Positions 24,512 to 36,192 of a stretch of DNA of 64,000 nt are shown here, in pieces. The position numbers were made by a program, and so were the translations under genes. The stretch is from Trichopria drosophilae (Eukaryota > Arthropoda > Insecta > Hymenoptera > Diapriidae). Below the pieces are notes generated by a model. It searched no databases and had not been told where the DNA came from. It was given only the letters and a program-made list of their open reading frames with translations. The DNA lies in NCBI GenBank assembly GCA_030407085.1, contig CM059587.1, forward strand, positions 42,506,501 through 42,570,500, given 5' to 3'. How positions within the stretch are numbered: the stretch's first letter is position 1; the number at the start of each line of letters is the position of its first letter.

Positions 24512-24921
24512 ATTTTAGAATTTGATGTGGAATGGACTTACTGATTGACTGACTATGGCAGATATAAGACGAAAAAATTGTATTCTTCTTCATTATCGGC
24601 ATGAGATCAAATATTTTTTCTAGGTTATTTTTAGAAAACCGTAAAACTCCATAATTTTTTTCTCGATTCAACTGTTCAATTTTAAAATTGACGTGATAAA
24701 AATCAGGAGCGTGGTGTAACTTCATTCTAAATTTTGTTTAATACGAATTAAATAACGATTTGAAACTTTTAATTATTTCTATCGGATAATACTTCAAATT
24801 TAATCAAATTTAATCGAAATGTATATGCAGATATGTACAGAATAGCAATCAATTTTTTGATTAATTTTGTAATAGAGAATAACAATACCTGGCTTTGTGG
24901 TTTCGTGTTCCACCCACAAAT

Positions 24922-25127
24922 TACACTCTAAATGTCTTAAGGTCAAAATTGAGCCACTTTCTGATAAAAGTGACTTTTTCACTATTTTTAAAGTGGAAAT
25001 TTCACTTTATTAATAGTGGATGGAAATATGCCACCCTAATAAAATGAAATTTCTACTTTAGAAATAGTGAAAAGGTCACCTTTCGCAAAGAGTGGCTTAA
25101 CTTTCACTTTAAGAAATTTAGAGTGTA
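24922..25127. mobile_element. 202 bp fully palindromic MITE, TA-flanked (mariner-type)
   Basis: TA at 24922-24923 and 25126-25127 flank CACTCTAAATGTCTTAAGG ... reversed CACTCTAAATTTCTTAAAG. Arms of about 95 bp share gagccact, aaagtgac/aaggtgac, tttttcactatt, aaagtggaaatttcac. Only a short loop separates them. The TA target and CACT start are typical of Tc1/mariner MITEs. Transcripts would form a long hairpin. Confidence 0.85.
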
Positions 25128-26640
25128 TGTGAAGAAACGAACGAACGAACCTCCTTTAACATCAGGTTATACCGTAAGTAGTAACATTTCGTATTCGTCA
25201 GTCATTGTATTGTGAGCATTCCATTCTTATTCGATGCAGAAATGGAATATCACATTACATATTAAAAATAATGATTTCATAATTTAATTCAAACTTTAAA
25301 AAATATGATTCCTCTTTGCATCACAAGATTTTTTATGAATCTCCATTCATAAAAATTCATACGATTTTTTAACCTTCTAAACGTAATATTGTAAGTAACG
25401 CTTATTAACAAATGTACTCGACGTCATTTCAATTCGCTTCTGTTAAATATTTGGAGTAGGACGTCAATGTGGATGAAATTTTTGAAATTTATATTTTTCA
25501 TATATCTAACGTATATTTACCTTATAAAGCAAGTCCCATAATCTAAAATTAAATTAGAAAGTTTGTTTTTTCAAATCGAATATAAGCGGGAGTTGAAGAA
25601 ATGCTTAACATTATATTTAAGTCAATATTGATTAAACATTATGATTTATATATAAATAAAGAACTATAAATCGTCATTTTTATAGAAGAAATGCAGTCGC
25701 TAGCAAATGTTCAATTAGATCGAGATGAAACTGGGTACTCAGGGTTCTTTGGTGTTGCTGATTACGAATCTGAATTCATATTTATGAATTTCTGCGTAAA
25801 TTAAATAAAAAAAGATTCATCTCTTCTGCAACTAATTGTAAACGAACAAAAGTCACAATTTTTCGTGTCAATTACAAGACATCAGAGGTTTTTGATAAAT
25901 GATGTATTCAAAATTAATGACATTGTTATTAGCCAAAAGTAACATTTTTTAATTACATTTTTTTATTACATGACTGTTCAATGAACTCTACAAAGGGAAC
26001 AACAAATTTTTCCAAAACCTTTCACATATATTTTTTACGTAACTATGAAAAATAAAGAACGAATTCGAACCGCAGAAAGTATGCCGGTAGATCTTTTGCA
26101 AGAAAGCTAAAACTAACAATTTACGGATTTTTTAATACTTTACAAATGTATTACAAATTTCTTTAATTACTATATGATTTAAATATATAGGTATTTATAA
26201 TATTAACGAAGTTTTTGTAACAATTTCATATATTAACCACCGAACCAATAGCGCGGCAACTTCATCAAAGCGTAAATATAGGAATGGTTTTAATCTTTTA
26301 AAATTACAGAGAGGATAAAAAAAGTGTAAACAACGGTTTGAATTTATTCAACTATACGTCGTTATGTTTTAATTAGTTGAAAAAACAAAGAATTTGAAAT
26401 AACATTTCGAAATATGAATTTAATATGAATCGTGTTGCAAACAAAACAATATAATATTTATTTAACGACGGAATGCCAGTTTTTTTAATTGCGAATGCAG
26501 TTTGGTGCACAAATATTTAATGCTTACTATATTTGAGTACGCCGTGAAATTTAAAGTCAAAACGCCACAACACGCCGAATTTCGAATTCAGAAAACACAC
26601 GTAAGTGAATTTACAGTTCACTGAGCAGAAAGCAGCAACG
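25128..26640. other. AT-rich DNA with one module fragment
   Basis: At 25752 gttgctgattacgaatctga is a fragment of the piggyBac-like module. Otherwise nothing is recognised. Confidence 0.4.
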
Positions 26641-27410
26641 TGATTTGTAAGCAAACATGCATGTGTATGTTCAATATCTAAATTTAACGCACTTGCATCG
26701 TGGCTCACACGTTTCGCTGTCAAATATTCTCAAAAAGAAATTAGCACGTGATACAATTTCAATTAGTTTAATGAAAATTGAAAAATTTAACGTTTAATTT
26801 AACCAATTCAATTTTTACGGGGACGAATAATATTTTGTTCTTATAATATATCCTTTTACTCGCCTAAATTATTTGAAGTGAACATTGTTCAAATTCTGAG
26901 AGAACGTTTTAGTAGCTGAACACGATGGTATAAATAATACATTAATTAACTTGTAAAAGAGATTAAAAATTAATTTTGAAACTGGAACAGGTAAAAATAG
27001 TAAGTGTTGAAGCTGGATAAAATGTACACAATACTTGATAACAGCCAGAGAACATGTGTATAAATGTACCTGCTATATATCAGCTACTAAAGCCTTTTCT
27101 CAGATTTGCACAGTCAATTTGCAAATAATTTGATCGTTCAAAGATTAACAACTGCAATTTGCAAAAATTTGAGTAAGTAAAAGGACCTATTATAAAAACA
27201 AAAAACATCACTGAAAGCAAAGAAATCAAAAATTATCAATATTAGTAGTATTCATAAAAATTGAATGCGTTAAATTAAATGTATAATTTTTCTATTTCCA
27301 TTAAATTAATTGAAACAGTATCCCGTGCGGATTTCGCTTTGGGAATATTTGACAGCAAAACGTGTTAGCCACGACTAAAGTGCATTAAATTTTGATATAT
27401 GTATATAGAC
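26640..27410. repeat. Inverted repeat pair, ~70 bp arms about 590 bp apart
   Basis: The left arm (about 26675-26745) reads, reversed, GAATATTTGACAGCGAAACG then TGTGAGCCACGA; the right arm (about 27335-27405) reads GAATATTTGACAGCAAAACG then TGTTAGCCACGA. Divergence is about 15%. The interior has no gene. It may be a decayed TIR element, though termini and target duplication are not clear. Confidence 0.6.
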
Positions 27411-28135
27411 AAATCCACAAAACTTTTAATATTTTACTTCATAAAAAAATGAATCTAAATGTTTAATGCACACTATCCAAACTTATTTTTTATACTTTTA
27501 AACCTTTAAAAAACGAATAATGCTGCGCTACTCATTTTAATTGAAACTTTCAATTAATGGAAAATAATAGCATGTCTTCTTTTTTACAATTTTTTTCCTC
27601 GGTAGTATAAGCAAAGGAAAAAGAGTGCACTAAGAAGTTGTATAATTATTATTTAATAAACAATGGTAGACATAACATATAAAAGTAACAAATTTTATTA
27701 AAAATATTTAAAGGCATATTTTTTATCAATAACAAAAATTAATAGGTTGTAAAAATACAACAAATTTTTTAGACGTTGTACTTGATTAATTAGATCCACC
27801 TTCGACATTTTACTTAAGAGAACACTTCAAAAAGTTATTGTACAAATAATCTTACAAGATGTGTTTTCAAAAAAAGCGTTCTCCATTTTTTTATTTTCTT
27901 CTCTTTCTTAGTCAGATTTATTTATTCGCCCTGGGACAAACCCAAACGGAGGCACATTAAACTCCAGTGTTTTTTTATTACTTAGATAGTAGTGCAGCTG
28001 TAAGAAAATTCTAGTCATTATCGAATAACTTCAAAAAATTGTAGACGCGCAAAACAAAATAGAATTCGTAGTCTCACTGCGAAATTAATTGGACTGAGCA
28101 TTTCTTGTAGGTTTCAAGTGACATGAAATCAACTT
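27411..28135. other. AT-rich DNA, nothing identified
   Basis: No gene or repeat recognised. Confidence 0.4.
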
Positions 28136-28139
28136 TAAA

Positions 28140-29163
28140 CTAGTGTTGGCGTGGTGCCTCGCTCGCTTCGCTCGCTCAGAAACTTCGACCCAGTGGAGAG
28201 TCGGCTATTCCTTAAGACTCGTTTGTTTACTAACAGCTTTCAATTATATTATAAAATTATATTGATATTTGGGGGTCCAATCATATTTAGGTCCAAGTGG
28301 CTTCGATAGATCTGTTACAACAATATAGTGTTTCTTATATGTATGAAAATTGAAAATGAGCATTTTCAAAACTTCGACCCCGACAACAGGCCAGCCGAAG
28401 TATTAATAAATAAAAGTTGCAAAACACTTACTTCATGCACTTGTATTCTAATAGACTATTCGATGCATATTACATGTTTACTGTGTTTTACTAATTACTG
28501 TCTGTATTATTATGATATTATATATACAATATATATACATATAATTCGTCAAAGATATCTTGAAAGTGTCGAAAAGATCTATGACGGATATCTTATAGAT
28601 ATCTATAAGACATCTTTTAGATATATCGAAATAGTTATTTTCGTATCAAGGGCGTAAATGAACTTTGCGCCCGTAGGTGGTCACCGCGCCCGAGGAGCTG
28701 GCAAAGACTAACCCTAGGGGGTAGGGGGTCGAAACGTCGAAATTTGATGAAAAACAATAGGGTAATTTTTTTGCCGCGATGACCAAATTCAATACTTTTT
28801 CAGACAATAGTCATGAACATTTTAAACCAGTTTTTATGGCATTATCGTTGACTTTAGGAAGAAAATGCATATAACATTTTTTGTAGAGAATTTCATGCTC
28901 TATCTGTTTTGTTTGAAACATTTTTTAATAAAATTTGTATTTTTCAAAATAAATGCAAAAAACTACAAAGAAACTTAATTGGGGCTAATTTTTTTTAGTG
29001 CGGGACGTACGGACAAGATCACGGACACAAATTTTTTTATTGTTGACTTGGGTTCCTTAGGGTCTGAAACGTCGACATTTGATGAAAAACTATATGGTAA
29101 TTTTTTTTCCCGAAGTGACCAAATTCAATACTTCGTCCAGACTTAGTCTGGGTCGAAGTAATA
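28140..29163. mobile_element. Composite repeat element bounded by ACTTCGACCCAG
   Basis: AACTTCGACCCAG at 28181 and its reverse complement ending at 29160 (ctgggtcgaagta) may be termini. Two direct repeats of about 90 bp lie inside: ggtcgaaacgtcgaaatttg (28726) and ggtctgaaacgtcgacattt (29058), each followed by gatgaaaaac and gaccaaattcaatact. A CAAGGGCGT half-site with a hairpin occurs at 28645-28675. A 109-codon frame at 28328 shows no known domain and does not use an ATG in good context. Confidence 0.5.
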
Positions 29164-29304
29164 ATGGTATTTTTTAATGTAAGCTTACTTATATTTTATA
29201 TTTTACTTATACTTACATTTTATTGCGTTTTGTATTGAATATTTTGCAGAAAAAATATTAACCCACCCAGTCTCACGAAAATTAAAATTTGGTGGATTTG
29301 CCAA

Positions 29305-29328
29305 ATTATATATATATATATATATTAA
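29305..29328. repeat. Short (TA)n tract
   Basis: About 11 TA units. Confidence 0.8.
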
Positions 29329-29688
29329 AACGATGAATTAAAATTTGCCATAAAAGGAAATTAGTTAGACCAGGCGACTACATAAGCGCGTTATAACTTT
29401 GTTGGGCATAAAATAATATTATGTATTTCGTGACTGATATAGCTATTAATGAAACTAAGTGCAAAAGGTATCAGAGACAAGGATCATTAAAAGCAAGTAT
29501 TTTAGTGAGAGGAAAAGGATCACTTATGAATGAAAACCAGATCAAAGCCTTATTAACTTGAAGAGGCATTAAGTGTGCTACTGTATATTCAATAAATACT
29601 CATATAAAATGCAGGCATGATTTTATTTTCTCTGCAACTTTTCTATGTAATATCTTTCACATGTATCATGCTAACATTTATTTTATTT

Positions 29689-29943
29689 GTGACGCGTTCT
29701 AAAGAAAGGGACCTAAGCGTCCGAACGATAATTGTGCAGGAGAGGGAAAAGATATGCTACCAACGGCTCAATTTTCAATATTTTGCGCTGAAATTTTCAG
29801 CATATCTTCCTAACTCGAGTTAGTAGTGTACAGAAAGAGAGTAAGAGATATCGGAAACACTGCGTCGCAGTCTCGCCTCTTCTTTTCCCTCTCCTCATAA
29901 TTGCCGTTCGGACGCTTAGGTCCCTTTCTTCAGAACGCGTCAC
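29689..29943. mobile_element. 255 bp MITE with ~55 bp TIRs and probable 8 bp target duplication
   Basis: The left end GTGACGCGTTCTAAAGAAAG then GGACCTAAGCGTCCGAACG is mirrored at the right (reversed: GTGACGCGTTCTGAAGAAAG). Flanks are TTTTATTT and ATTTATTT, 7 of 8 matching, which would suit a hAT- or P-type 8 bp duplication, although the sequence is low complexity. A 68-codon frame crossing the left half is a by-product. Confidence 0.8.
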
Positions 29944-30469
29944 ATTTATTTATAAAACCATAAACCGTTGACAATTATTGAGACCACCTCAATTGATTAT
30001 AAGCGTGGATGATTATTCTTTGAAAAAAATAGTTAAAATTCGTACAGTATAGATATTCCATTTTTATGTCTATTACTGGATTGCAGGAGATGCAGACATT
30101 TTTAGTGAGACAAGTAGTGAAAGTCTGGAAATTTGCCACTGGTGCGAACAATGCGATCGTATCAATTTGTTATTTTTATTGGAAGAGTGAAAGGCAAAGT
30201 TATGTTGCAAACCTAGTTTAATCTTACAGTTTAATAAACTTTTGGTAATAATACATTTTGATTCTAACTACTTCTTCAGCAAGTATTCCCTATAAAAATT
30301 GCCTAAGAAATTTACCTAAAATAACGGAAATAGTTTATAAAACAGTAATCATATTTTTTTGAAACAAAAATTATATTTAATCAAAATATCTTTACCGACC
30401 AAGAAATGAAATACAATTTATGTTTCATAAATTTATCGAGGTGGAACATACCTTTTCTTTGATCCCTTT

Positions 30470-31080
30470 GTAGTCTCGTCTTTACGAACGCCAACGACTA
30501 CTGCACTTTCTGGAAACGCGATTCGAAAAAGACAAAACTGAAGATGCAAAAAAACCACGTAAAAAATCACTATGCGGAAAGTTTGTGCGGGTCAAAGAAG
30601 AAGTTTTTAAGATCGCCAAACTTTTATATACTTTGCCGTTCTCATTTGACACCCTGGTGGTATTCTGGGATCGTTCGAGCTTTCCCTCAATTTGTCGTCA
30701 GTTTTTTTCCGTCTTAGAGCTTGACGGAGTGAAGAAGTTCTCTGTAGCCTTGACTTTGCGCTTGAAGGCGTTGCGGCTTCTTTGAACTTACAATTAGTGC
30801 GGAGGAGGTTAATGCGTACTAGTTACGTTACTTTCCTCGGCAACCGCTTGGGGGAGCTTAATGGCAGCTTTTAGGAGCGAAATGCAATTAAAAGACAGGT
30901 TTACGACGTCTTCCAGTTTTTGTCGGGCAAGTAGGCGCGAGGAAATCATTTCAACGTTATATCGTGCTGCATGGAACACCCGGGCTCGGGTAATCGGCTT
31001 AAAGAAATGTCAACAAGCTCGGTGCTTATCCTTTCGATCTTCGACAGGGTAAAGTGCACTACATGCACCTTGACCTATTT
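30470..31080. other. G+C-richer unidentified segment with short frames
   Basis: Composition rises clearly above the flanks. Frames of 66 (30585-30785) and 63 (30861-31052) codons on the plus strand, and an open stretch on the minus strand over 30600-30780, lack a recognisable domain. The short frames are interrupted by stops, as a decayed coding sequence would be, possibly of a retroelement. The identity is not established. Confidence 0.25.
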
Positions 31081-31195
31081 TACTCACCAGTTGTAAGTAT
31101 ATTAACATCATCTGTAACTATTGATTCACAGGCATCTCAATAATTCATAATCGATAATGATAAATTATTTTTTCTGCAAATGAACCGATAACATT

Positions 31196-31579
31196 AATTA
31201 ATTAAAATTCATATATGACTATTACAGTTCGTGAAGACGGTAAATGGATTGACTCCAGAAGTATTTTTAGCCTACTTTTCGAAATTCATGTAATTTCCCG
31301 GGATCGTACCCCGGTTCCTTTAAAAATGTTCTTCTTAGTTCCCCGCTTTTTTCAAAATTTTCTGCGCATTTTCAGTTTTGTCATATTTTTCTATAATTTC
31401 TTACCATCAATTTGTATTTGTATAAAATTAATTTTAAAAATAAATATTAAAAATAGCCTCGATATGCGGAAAATACATGAATTTCGAAAAGTAAACCAAA
31501 AATACTTCTGGAGTCAATTCAGTCTCTGCATTTACCATCTTCACGAACTGTAATACTCATATATGAATTTTGATTAATT
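31196..31579. mobile_element. 384 bp MITE with ~110 bp terminal inverted repeats
   Basis: Left AATTAATTAAAATTCATATA then CAGTTCGTGAAGACGGTAAATG; right, reversed, AATTAATCAAAATTCATATA then CAGTTCGTGAAGATGG. The arms continue through actccagaagtattttt and tttcgaaattcatg. The right arm has an extra 11 bp (cagagactgaa on the reverse strand). The 112-codon frame over it is the palindrome read through. Confidence 0.8.
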
Positions 31580-32890
31580 CATATTCGATGTTAATATGTA
31601 GTCGTATGAATGAGATATTATAGTCTTAGGGATTACAACTGGCCGGAATAATTTATTCCTATATGATTTTCAATAAAGAACAGTTTTAAAGGTTCCTATT
31701 CATTTTCAATAGTGATTTATACAGTGCCTATTGAAGTAAAGGTTTCCAGTTTCTGGGGAAGACCCAAAAAACTACGCCGATACGTTGATCAACTTAAACA
31801 ATTTAATACAGGAACCGTACGATCCAAAGTAATTCGATCCCCGTTAAAATAACCATTAAGGGTGTTACGAAAATGGCAATTTCTCTAAAAAGGTCTCATT
31901 TTTATAGTTTCGTGGCAAAGCAACAGAATTAGGCGACGTGTCAGATGATAAACATTGCCGGATGAGTTCAGAATGTTTTTTAAATTTAAAACTTTTAAAT
32001 TTAAATATTTGAATCTAAACTGATCAAACTCGAAATACCGTCGTTGACTCTTTCATGCCCACGATGTAATTTTGCGTAGGAAGAGAATAGAATAATTAAA
32101 TTCGTACTTAACAAAATATCCAGAACCATTATAAAATTCTACGAATTTTGGATATGACACTGAGATAAATTAGTTACCGAACCGCTAATGATAAGATAAC
32201 CAATCTAACTATAAAATATCAAAAGTACATCATATGACAAGTAAACACACGAAAGTTCGCTCAAATTCAAGCGTCTGAACAATCCAGAATGGCGTCTTGA
32301 ACATAAAACGAGTTCAGCTTCTTCTCGATATTTTTTACATGTTTGACTGGATAAAACTGAAAGTATAGGTATCGAATTTTCTTCAGAAAAGTGTCAACTT
32401 TCAGAATCTAAATTTTAAAATAGTATAAATGTATCATTAATACAGGGGAAATTGGAAGAAAAATAGTAGAGATAGTATATTTTAAAAACATAAAAAATAC
32501 TCAATTTACTAATCAATTAGTAATTTGTTACTTTTAATGAATTTTTGATTCAGATAAATTTTAGATAAAATAGGATACATGATGATGAAATTATAAAACT
32601 AGGAATATTATACTTGGTACTAATTTATTACGAAAGGATAAATAATTTCATATCGACTTACATTGTAGTTTTGTTTCATCTTTTAATCCATGTGACCATT
32701 TATACTTCGCGAGTTTATCCATTAACTATAATTATCATGTACGACTTAACTTATTACAAATGATACTTTTAACTAATTGCATTATCTCCGAGAAAATTAA
32801 GAAAATAAAAGAAAATAGGTGAGGCGTAATTGAATTAGACCACATAATAGTGAAAGTGCTATTATCACCTCATACTTGTGGAACGCAGTG
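31580..32890. other. AT-rich DNA, little identified
   Basis: At about 31752 tctggggaagaccc...cgccgatacgttg loosely resembles the hammerhead-like motifs (CTGAAGAGAGACC...CCGAAACGTTG) with several core losses. Nothing else recognised. Confidence 0.35.
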
Positions 32891-32895
32891 ACATT

Positions 32896-33420
32896 TTAAC
32901 CCTTTGCGGCGCACATTTTTCTTTATACAGAAAACAGCTGAAAATTATTATACGGGGGTTTTCGGGGTCGCTGATTACGGATCTGAAGTCAGATTTTGTC
33001 AATTCAAAATGGCGGCTCGAAAATGGCCGACATAAATGTAAAAAATTTACTTGATTTTGATGAAAGTTGGTACTCGGGGGTTTTTGGGGTCGCTGATTGC
33101 GAATATGAAGTCAGATTTTGTAAATTCAAAATGGTGGATCCAAGATGGCCTACATAAATGTAAAAATTTACTTGATAGAGATAAAACTTGATACTCTATG
33201 TACTCGGAATTTTAAATATAAAAGTCAGAGATCAGATTCGTAATAAGCGACCCCAATATCCCCCGAGTAACGAGTTTCAAGTAAATCAGATGAATTTTTG
33301 AAAATTCATCCGCCATATTGTTTCCGCCATTTTGTATTTTTCAAAACCGACTTCAAATTCGTAATCAGCGACCCCAAAAGCCCCCGAGTACCAAATTTGG
33401 TTCTAATTTACCTTTTAGTT
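32896..33420. mobile_element. piggyBac-like module array, left TTAA end present
   Basis: TTAA (32896-32899) followed by CCCTTTGCGGCGCAC is a piggyBac-style end. Two forward modules (ggggtcgctgattacggatc at 32966; ggggtcgctgattgcgaata at 33092) about 126 bp apart are followed by two reverse ones (33237, 33355). Between them are aaaatggcgg and aagatggcc modules. A right GGGTTAA end was not found; the reverse modules run into AT-rich DNA with cccccgagtacc near 33380. Non-coding. Confidence 0.65.
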
Positions 33421-33990
33421 CGTTCAAAAACGATTTCTTTCTCAAAAATCCACGATTTTTTAAATTTATTTATTTTTACTTGTTAATAATTTTGCGTAAT
33501 TGCATTTATTATCCTTTTCGTTACGTACTAAAAAGCCCCCTCTACCACTGTAAAAAGATTTTTTGAATATTGCTTCGAAAGCATTGAAATTAGACAGAAA
33601 AGATGTGAACAAGTTATACTACCGTCTATACTAAATATATATCCAGTGTAAAGGTAAATTATTATCGTACTCATATCACCTACTAAAATTTTAAAACGTG
33701 TATAAGTATTTTAATACAAATTTTCTGATCAAGTTGTATACATTTCTTCATTAAATTGTTCAAGACTAAAATCAATAATTATAAGTACTTAATATCTCTA
33801 TAGAAGATATAATGTAATTGGATCTACCTAAACGAATATAGAATCGACCGAAAGCAGAAGTAATTCGTTGTCAAGTTGCTTATAATCTAAAATCAATGCT
33901 ACTCTAACATCTCGACTCCTGCGTCTTGAGATTTTATATGTGTTGAGAGCATGTTGAAGTTTTGACCGATGAATTAACGAAATAGTACTC

Positions 33991-34240
33991 TTTGCACCAA
34001 GGGCGTGAAATGGTCGTTTTACTTTCGACCATTCATTCTATCACACAAATTAAAGATGTTTACGAATCACAGCGACGTGCAATACTGACTAAAGAGTTTA
34101 TTTTTCAATCAATAATGTTTACGTTTATAATGGAAAATTCGTGTAATACCCCATTACGGCGCGTTTATTTGTATTTACAATTGTTGTTTTCTATTGTCTC
34201 CCACCATTATCATGATACATATATATTGTAAAGTAGAAAA
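33991..34240 (+). repeat. Dispersed repeat, end of an unknown element (copy 2)
   Basis: Starts tttgcaccaagggcgtgaaa and follows copy 1 (8190-8518, minus) for about 240 bp. Compared with copy 1 it lacks about 40 bp after the first tggtcgttttac. A 79-codon frame aligns with the frame in copy 1, but no domain is known. Confidence 0.65.
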
Positions 34241-35690
34241 TTATACGTTTTTTTTTTCGAAAAAATACTTTATATCACTGTAAAATAGTTCAATTAAAAC
34301 AAAAAATGCAAATGAGAACGAAAATTAACATTGTCGTTGATCAATTTTTTACAAGACATAAAATGGTTGACAAATTTTTCCCGCTTTTGATAAATGAGGT
34401 AGTTTTCTGCTCTTTACGGATGCTAAAGAAAGCATTAATGTATCTCGTGGGCCAAATTCTCCTGAGTTGAGATTTTCGGGTAAAACGAAAAACAAATCAT
34501 TGATCGATCAAAACATCAGCATGCCGTATTGAGTGTATAGTTTGCTGTTTAAATATCATAAATATTTTTAAAATATCTTTCACTGATTTATAAACATTTA
34601 CATGTTAATTTTTAATTTTTTGAATTATTGGTTATCTTTTAATATTTATGATCACTTTTGACAATCTTAAATAAAAACATCAGTAATGCCTTTAAATTAT
34701 AAAGTACATTTTTTATATTTCTTTAACTTGATGTAGTTTAATTAATTTAATGATAGACTATTTTTAACGATGAATTATCCGCCATTTTCCCATTAATTCT
34801 AACTTCAGCTGAAACTTTCAATGTGAGGGATTTGAGAACTTTTTTAAAGCAATGATCAAAGTATAGAGTTTACATTATTGAAGAAAACTTAATACATGTG
34901 AATTTCAAACTATTTTGCAAATGTTATAGTAATAATGATAACTTATTATCTCTCAAACTTATCTCCCTTACTTATGTACACCGAGAATAATCGTGAAAAT
35001 ATAATGAAAATACCCATTAATATTATAAAAATGAATCAGAGAAAAGTATACAAAATTTTGTCATTACTTATAAGAAGTTTTAAAATAAATTTTTTAATAC
35101 ATAATTTTCAAAAAATATTTGAGCGTAAGAGTTGATGTATTTACAAGCTAGTATAAATAATTTCAAATTATTTTAGGCAATCGATATTTTTTTATATCTT
35201 TTTTCGTGCATTGTTTTCATATTGAAATTTCTGGTTTAGTTATTTTAACGAAACAGTGCATTTTAAACATTTTAAATTAGTTTGAAATTCGATCTTTTTT
35301 ATTTTCCTTTATTTGTATTAATTAGTTCATAAATATAAAAAATAAAAATAAAAAAATTTTTATTTCATTTTCAATTATTTCTGCAGATTACTTTTGAAAT
35401 TCGGATATATCTATTTCATAAAATAGTACGTGCTAGATAATACGGTGGATATAATGCTGTGTGGAATTTTGTACTTTTATATTATATTGCATGTTGATAT
35501 TTGTATTGCATTTTCATGATCCTTTATTCCTTAGTCTATGCCTAACATTCGTATAATAAATCTCAATTATAGTTGTAATTCATAACAATATCAGATATTA
35601 TAAGACAATTTTAACTTTTAGAGTCACCATTTATTTTCAGCCGTTGAGTTTTGGCCAATCTTAGAACTTAAAAAAATCATAAAAATCATG
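34241..35690. other. Very AT-rich DNA, nothing identified
   Basis: No gene or repeat recognised. Confidence 0.45.
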
Positions 35691-36124
35691 TATCTTGTAA
35701 CGAGCCGTTTAACTCGACCGCGCGGAAGAGAAAGAGCGGCGGAGAGAAAGAGGGCTATTACAACTTATATCGACGCGAGTAATTAAGAAGATACAAAGGA
35801 CGAGATGCGCGCTTTTCTCGGCCGGTCAGCCATTTTGGATCCCAAGCCCACGTGGGATCCGAGCGCGCATCAATGGACATGCGCGCGCAATCACATGGCG
35901 CTGGCGCTGGTGCGCTTCTACCTGCGCAGAAGAGGTGCAACGGCGCCCTGGTCGTGCAATCTGAAAAGTGGGCAACAAACGGGCCGAGTTCCGAGCTCGG
36001 AGCGCATGTGTCGCCGCAATGGGGCGCAGGCGCTCCGAATTCAAATGAGGGGCGGGCTGTCAAACTAAAGTCTAGCAAATGACATTCAAATGTTTGACAG
36101 TTCCCGTCCCGATTCTTAGTAAAA

Positions 36125-36182
36125 ATGGAACTCGGCGACTTGACAGGACATAGGGATACTTACCGAGGTATTATAAGACCTG
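36125..36182 (+). CDS. Possible short first coding exon, unidentified
   Basis: ATG with context agtaaaaATGG opens 19 codons plus one base, MELGDLTGHRDTYRG followed by IIRP, before a strong donor G|GTAAGTAT. Exon size, start context and donor are all compatible with a first coding exon downstream of the G+C island. No matching second exon was identified in the window, and the peptide is not recognised. Reading on without splicing gives a 99-codon frame to 36424, which is an alternative. Confidence 0.2.
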
Positions 36183-36192
36183 GTAAGTATCC
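36154..36192. other. Mirror splice donors in an 11 bp-stem hairpin
   Basis: GGATACTTACC (36154-36164) and GGTAAGTATCC (36182-36192) are perfect reverse complements around a 17 base loop. Each strand therefore carries a donor consensus GGTAAGTAT with extensive U1 snRNA complementarity. Confidence 0.7.

Noticed and set aside
28155..28178. Bacterial contamination suggested by gcctcgctcgcttcgctcgc
   Set aside because: It is a short palindromic motif inside eukaryotic repeat sequence, with no bacterial genes around it.
35696..36060. 5' LTR of a gypsy-type retrotransposon (tgtaacgagccg start)
   Set aside because: No second LTR, primer-binding site or Gag-Pol is present in the window; the island reads better as promoter-like DNA.
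36154..36192. U1 snRNA gene fragment (gatacttacc resembles the U1 5' end)
   Set aside because: Only about nine bases match; the following sequence does not continue as U1 snRNA.
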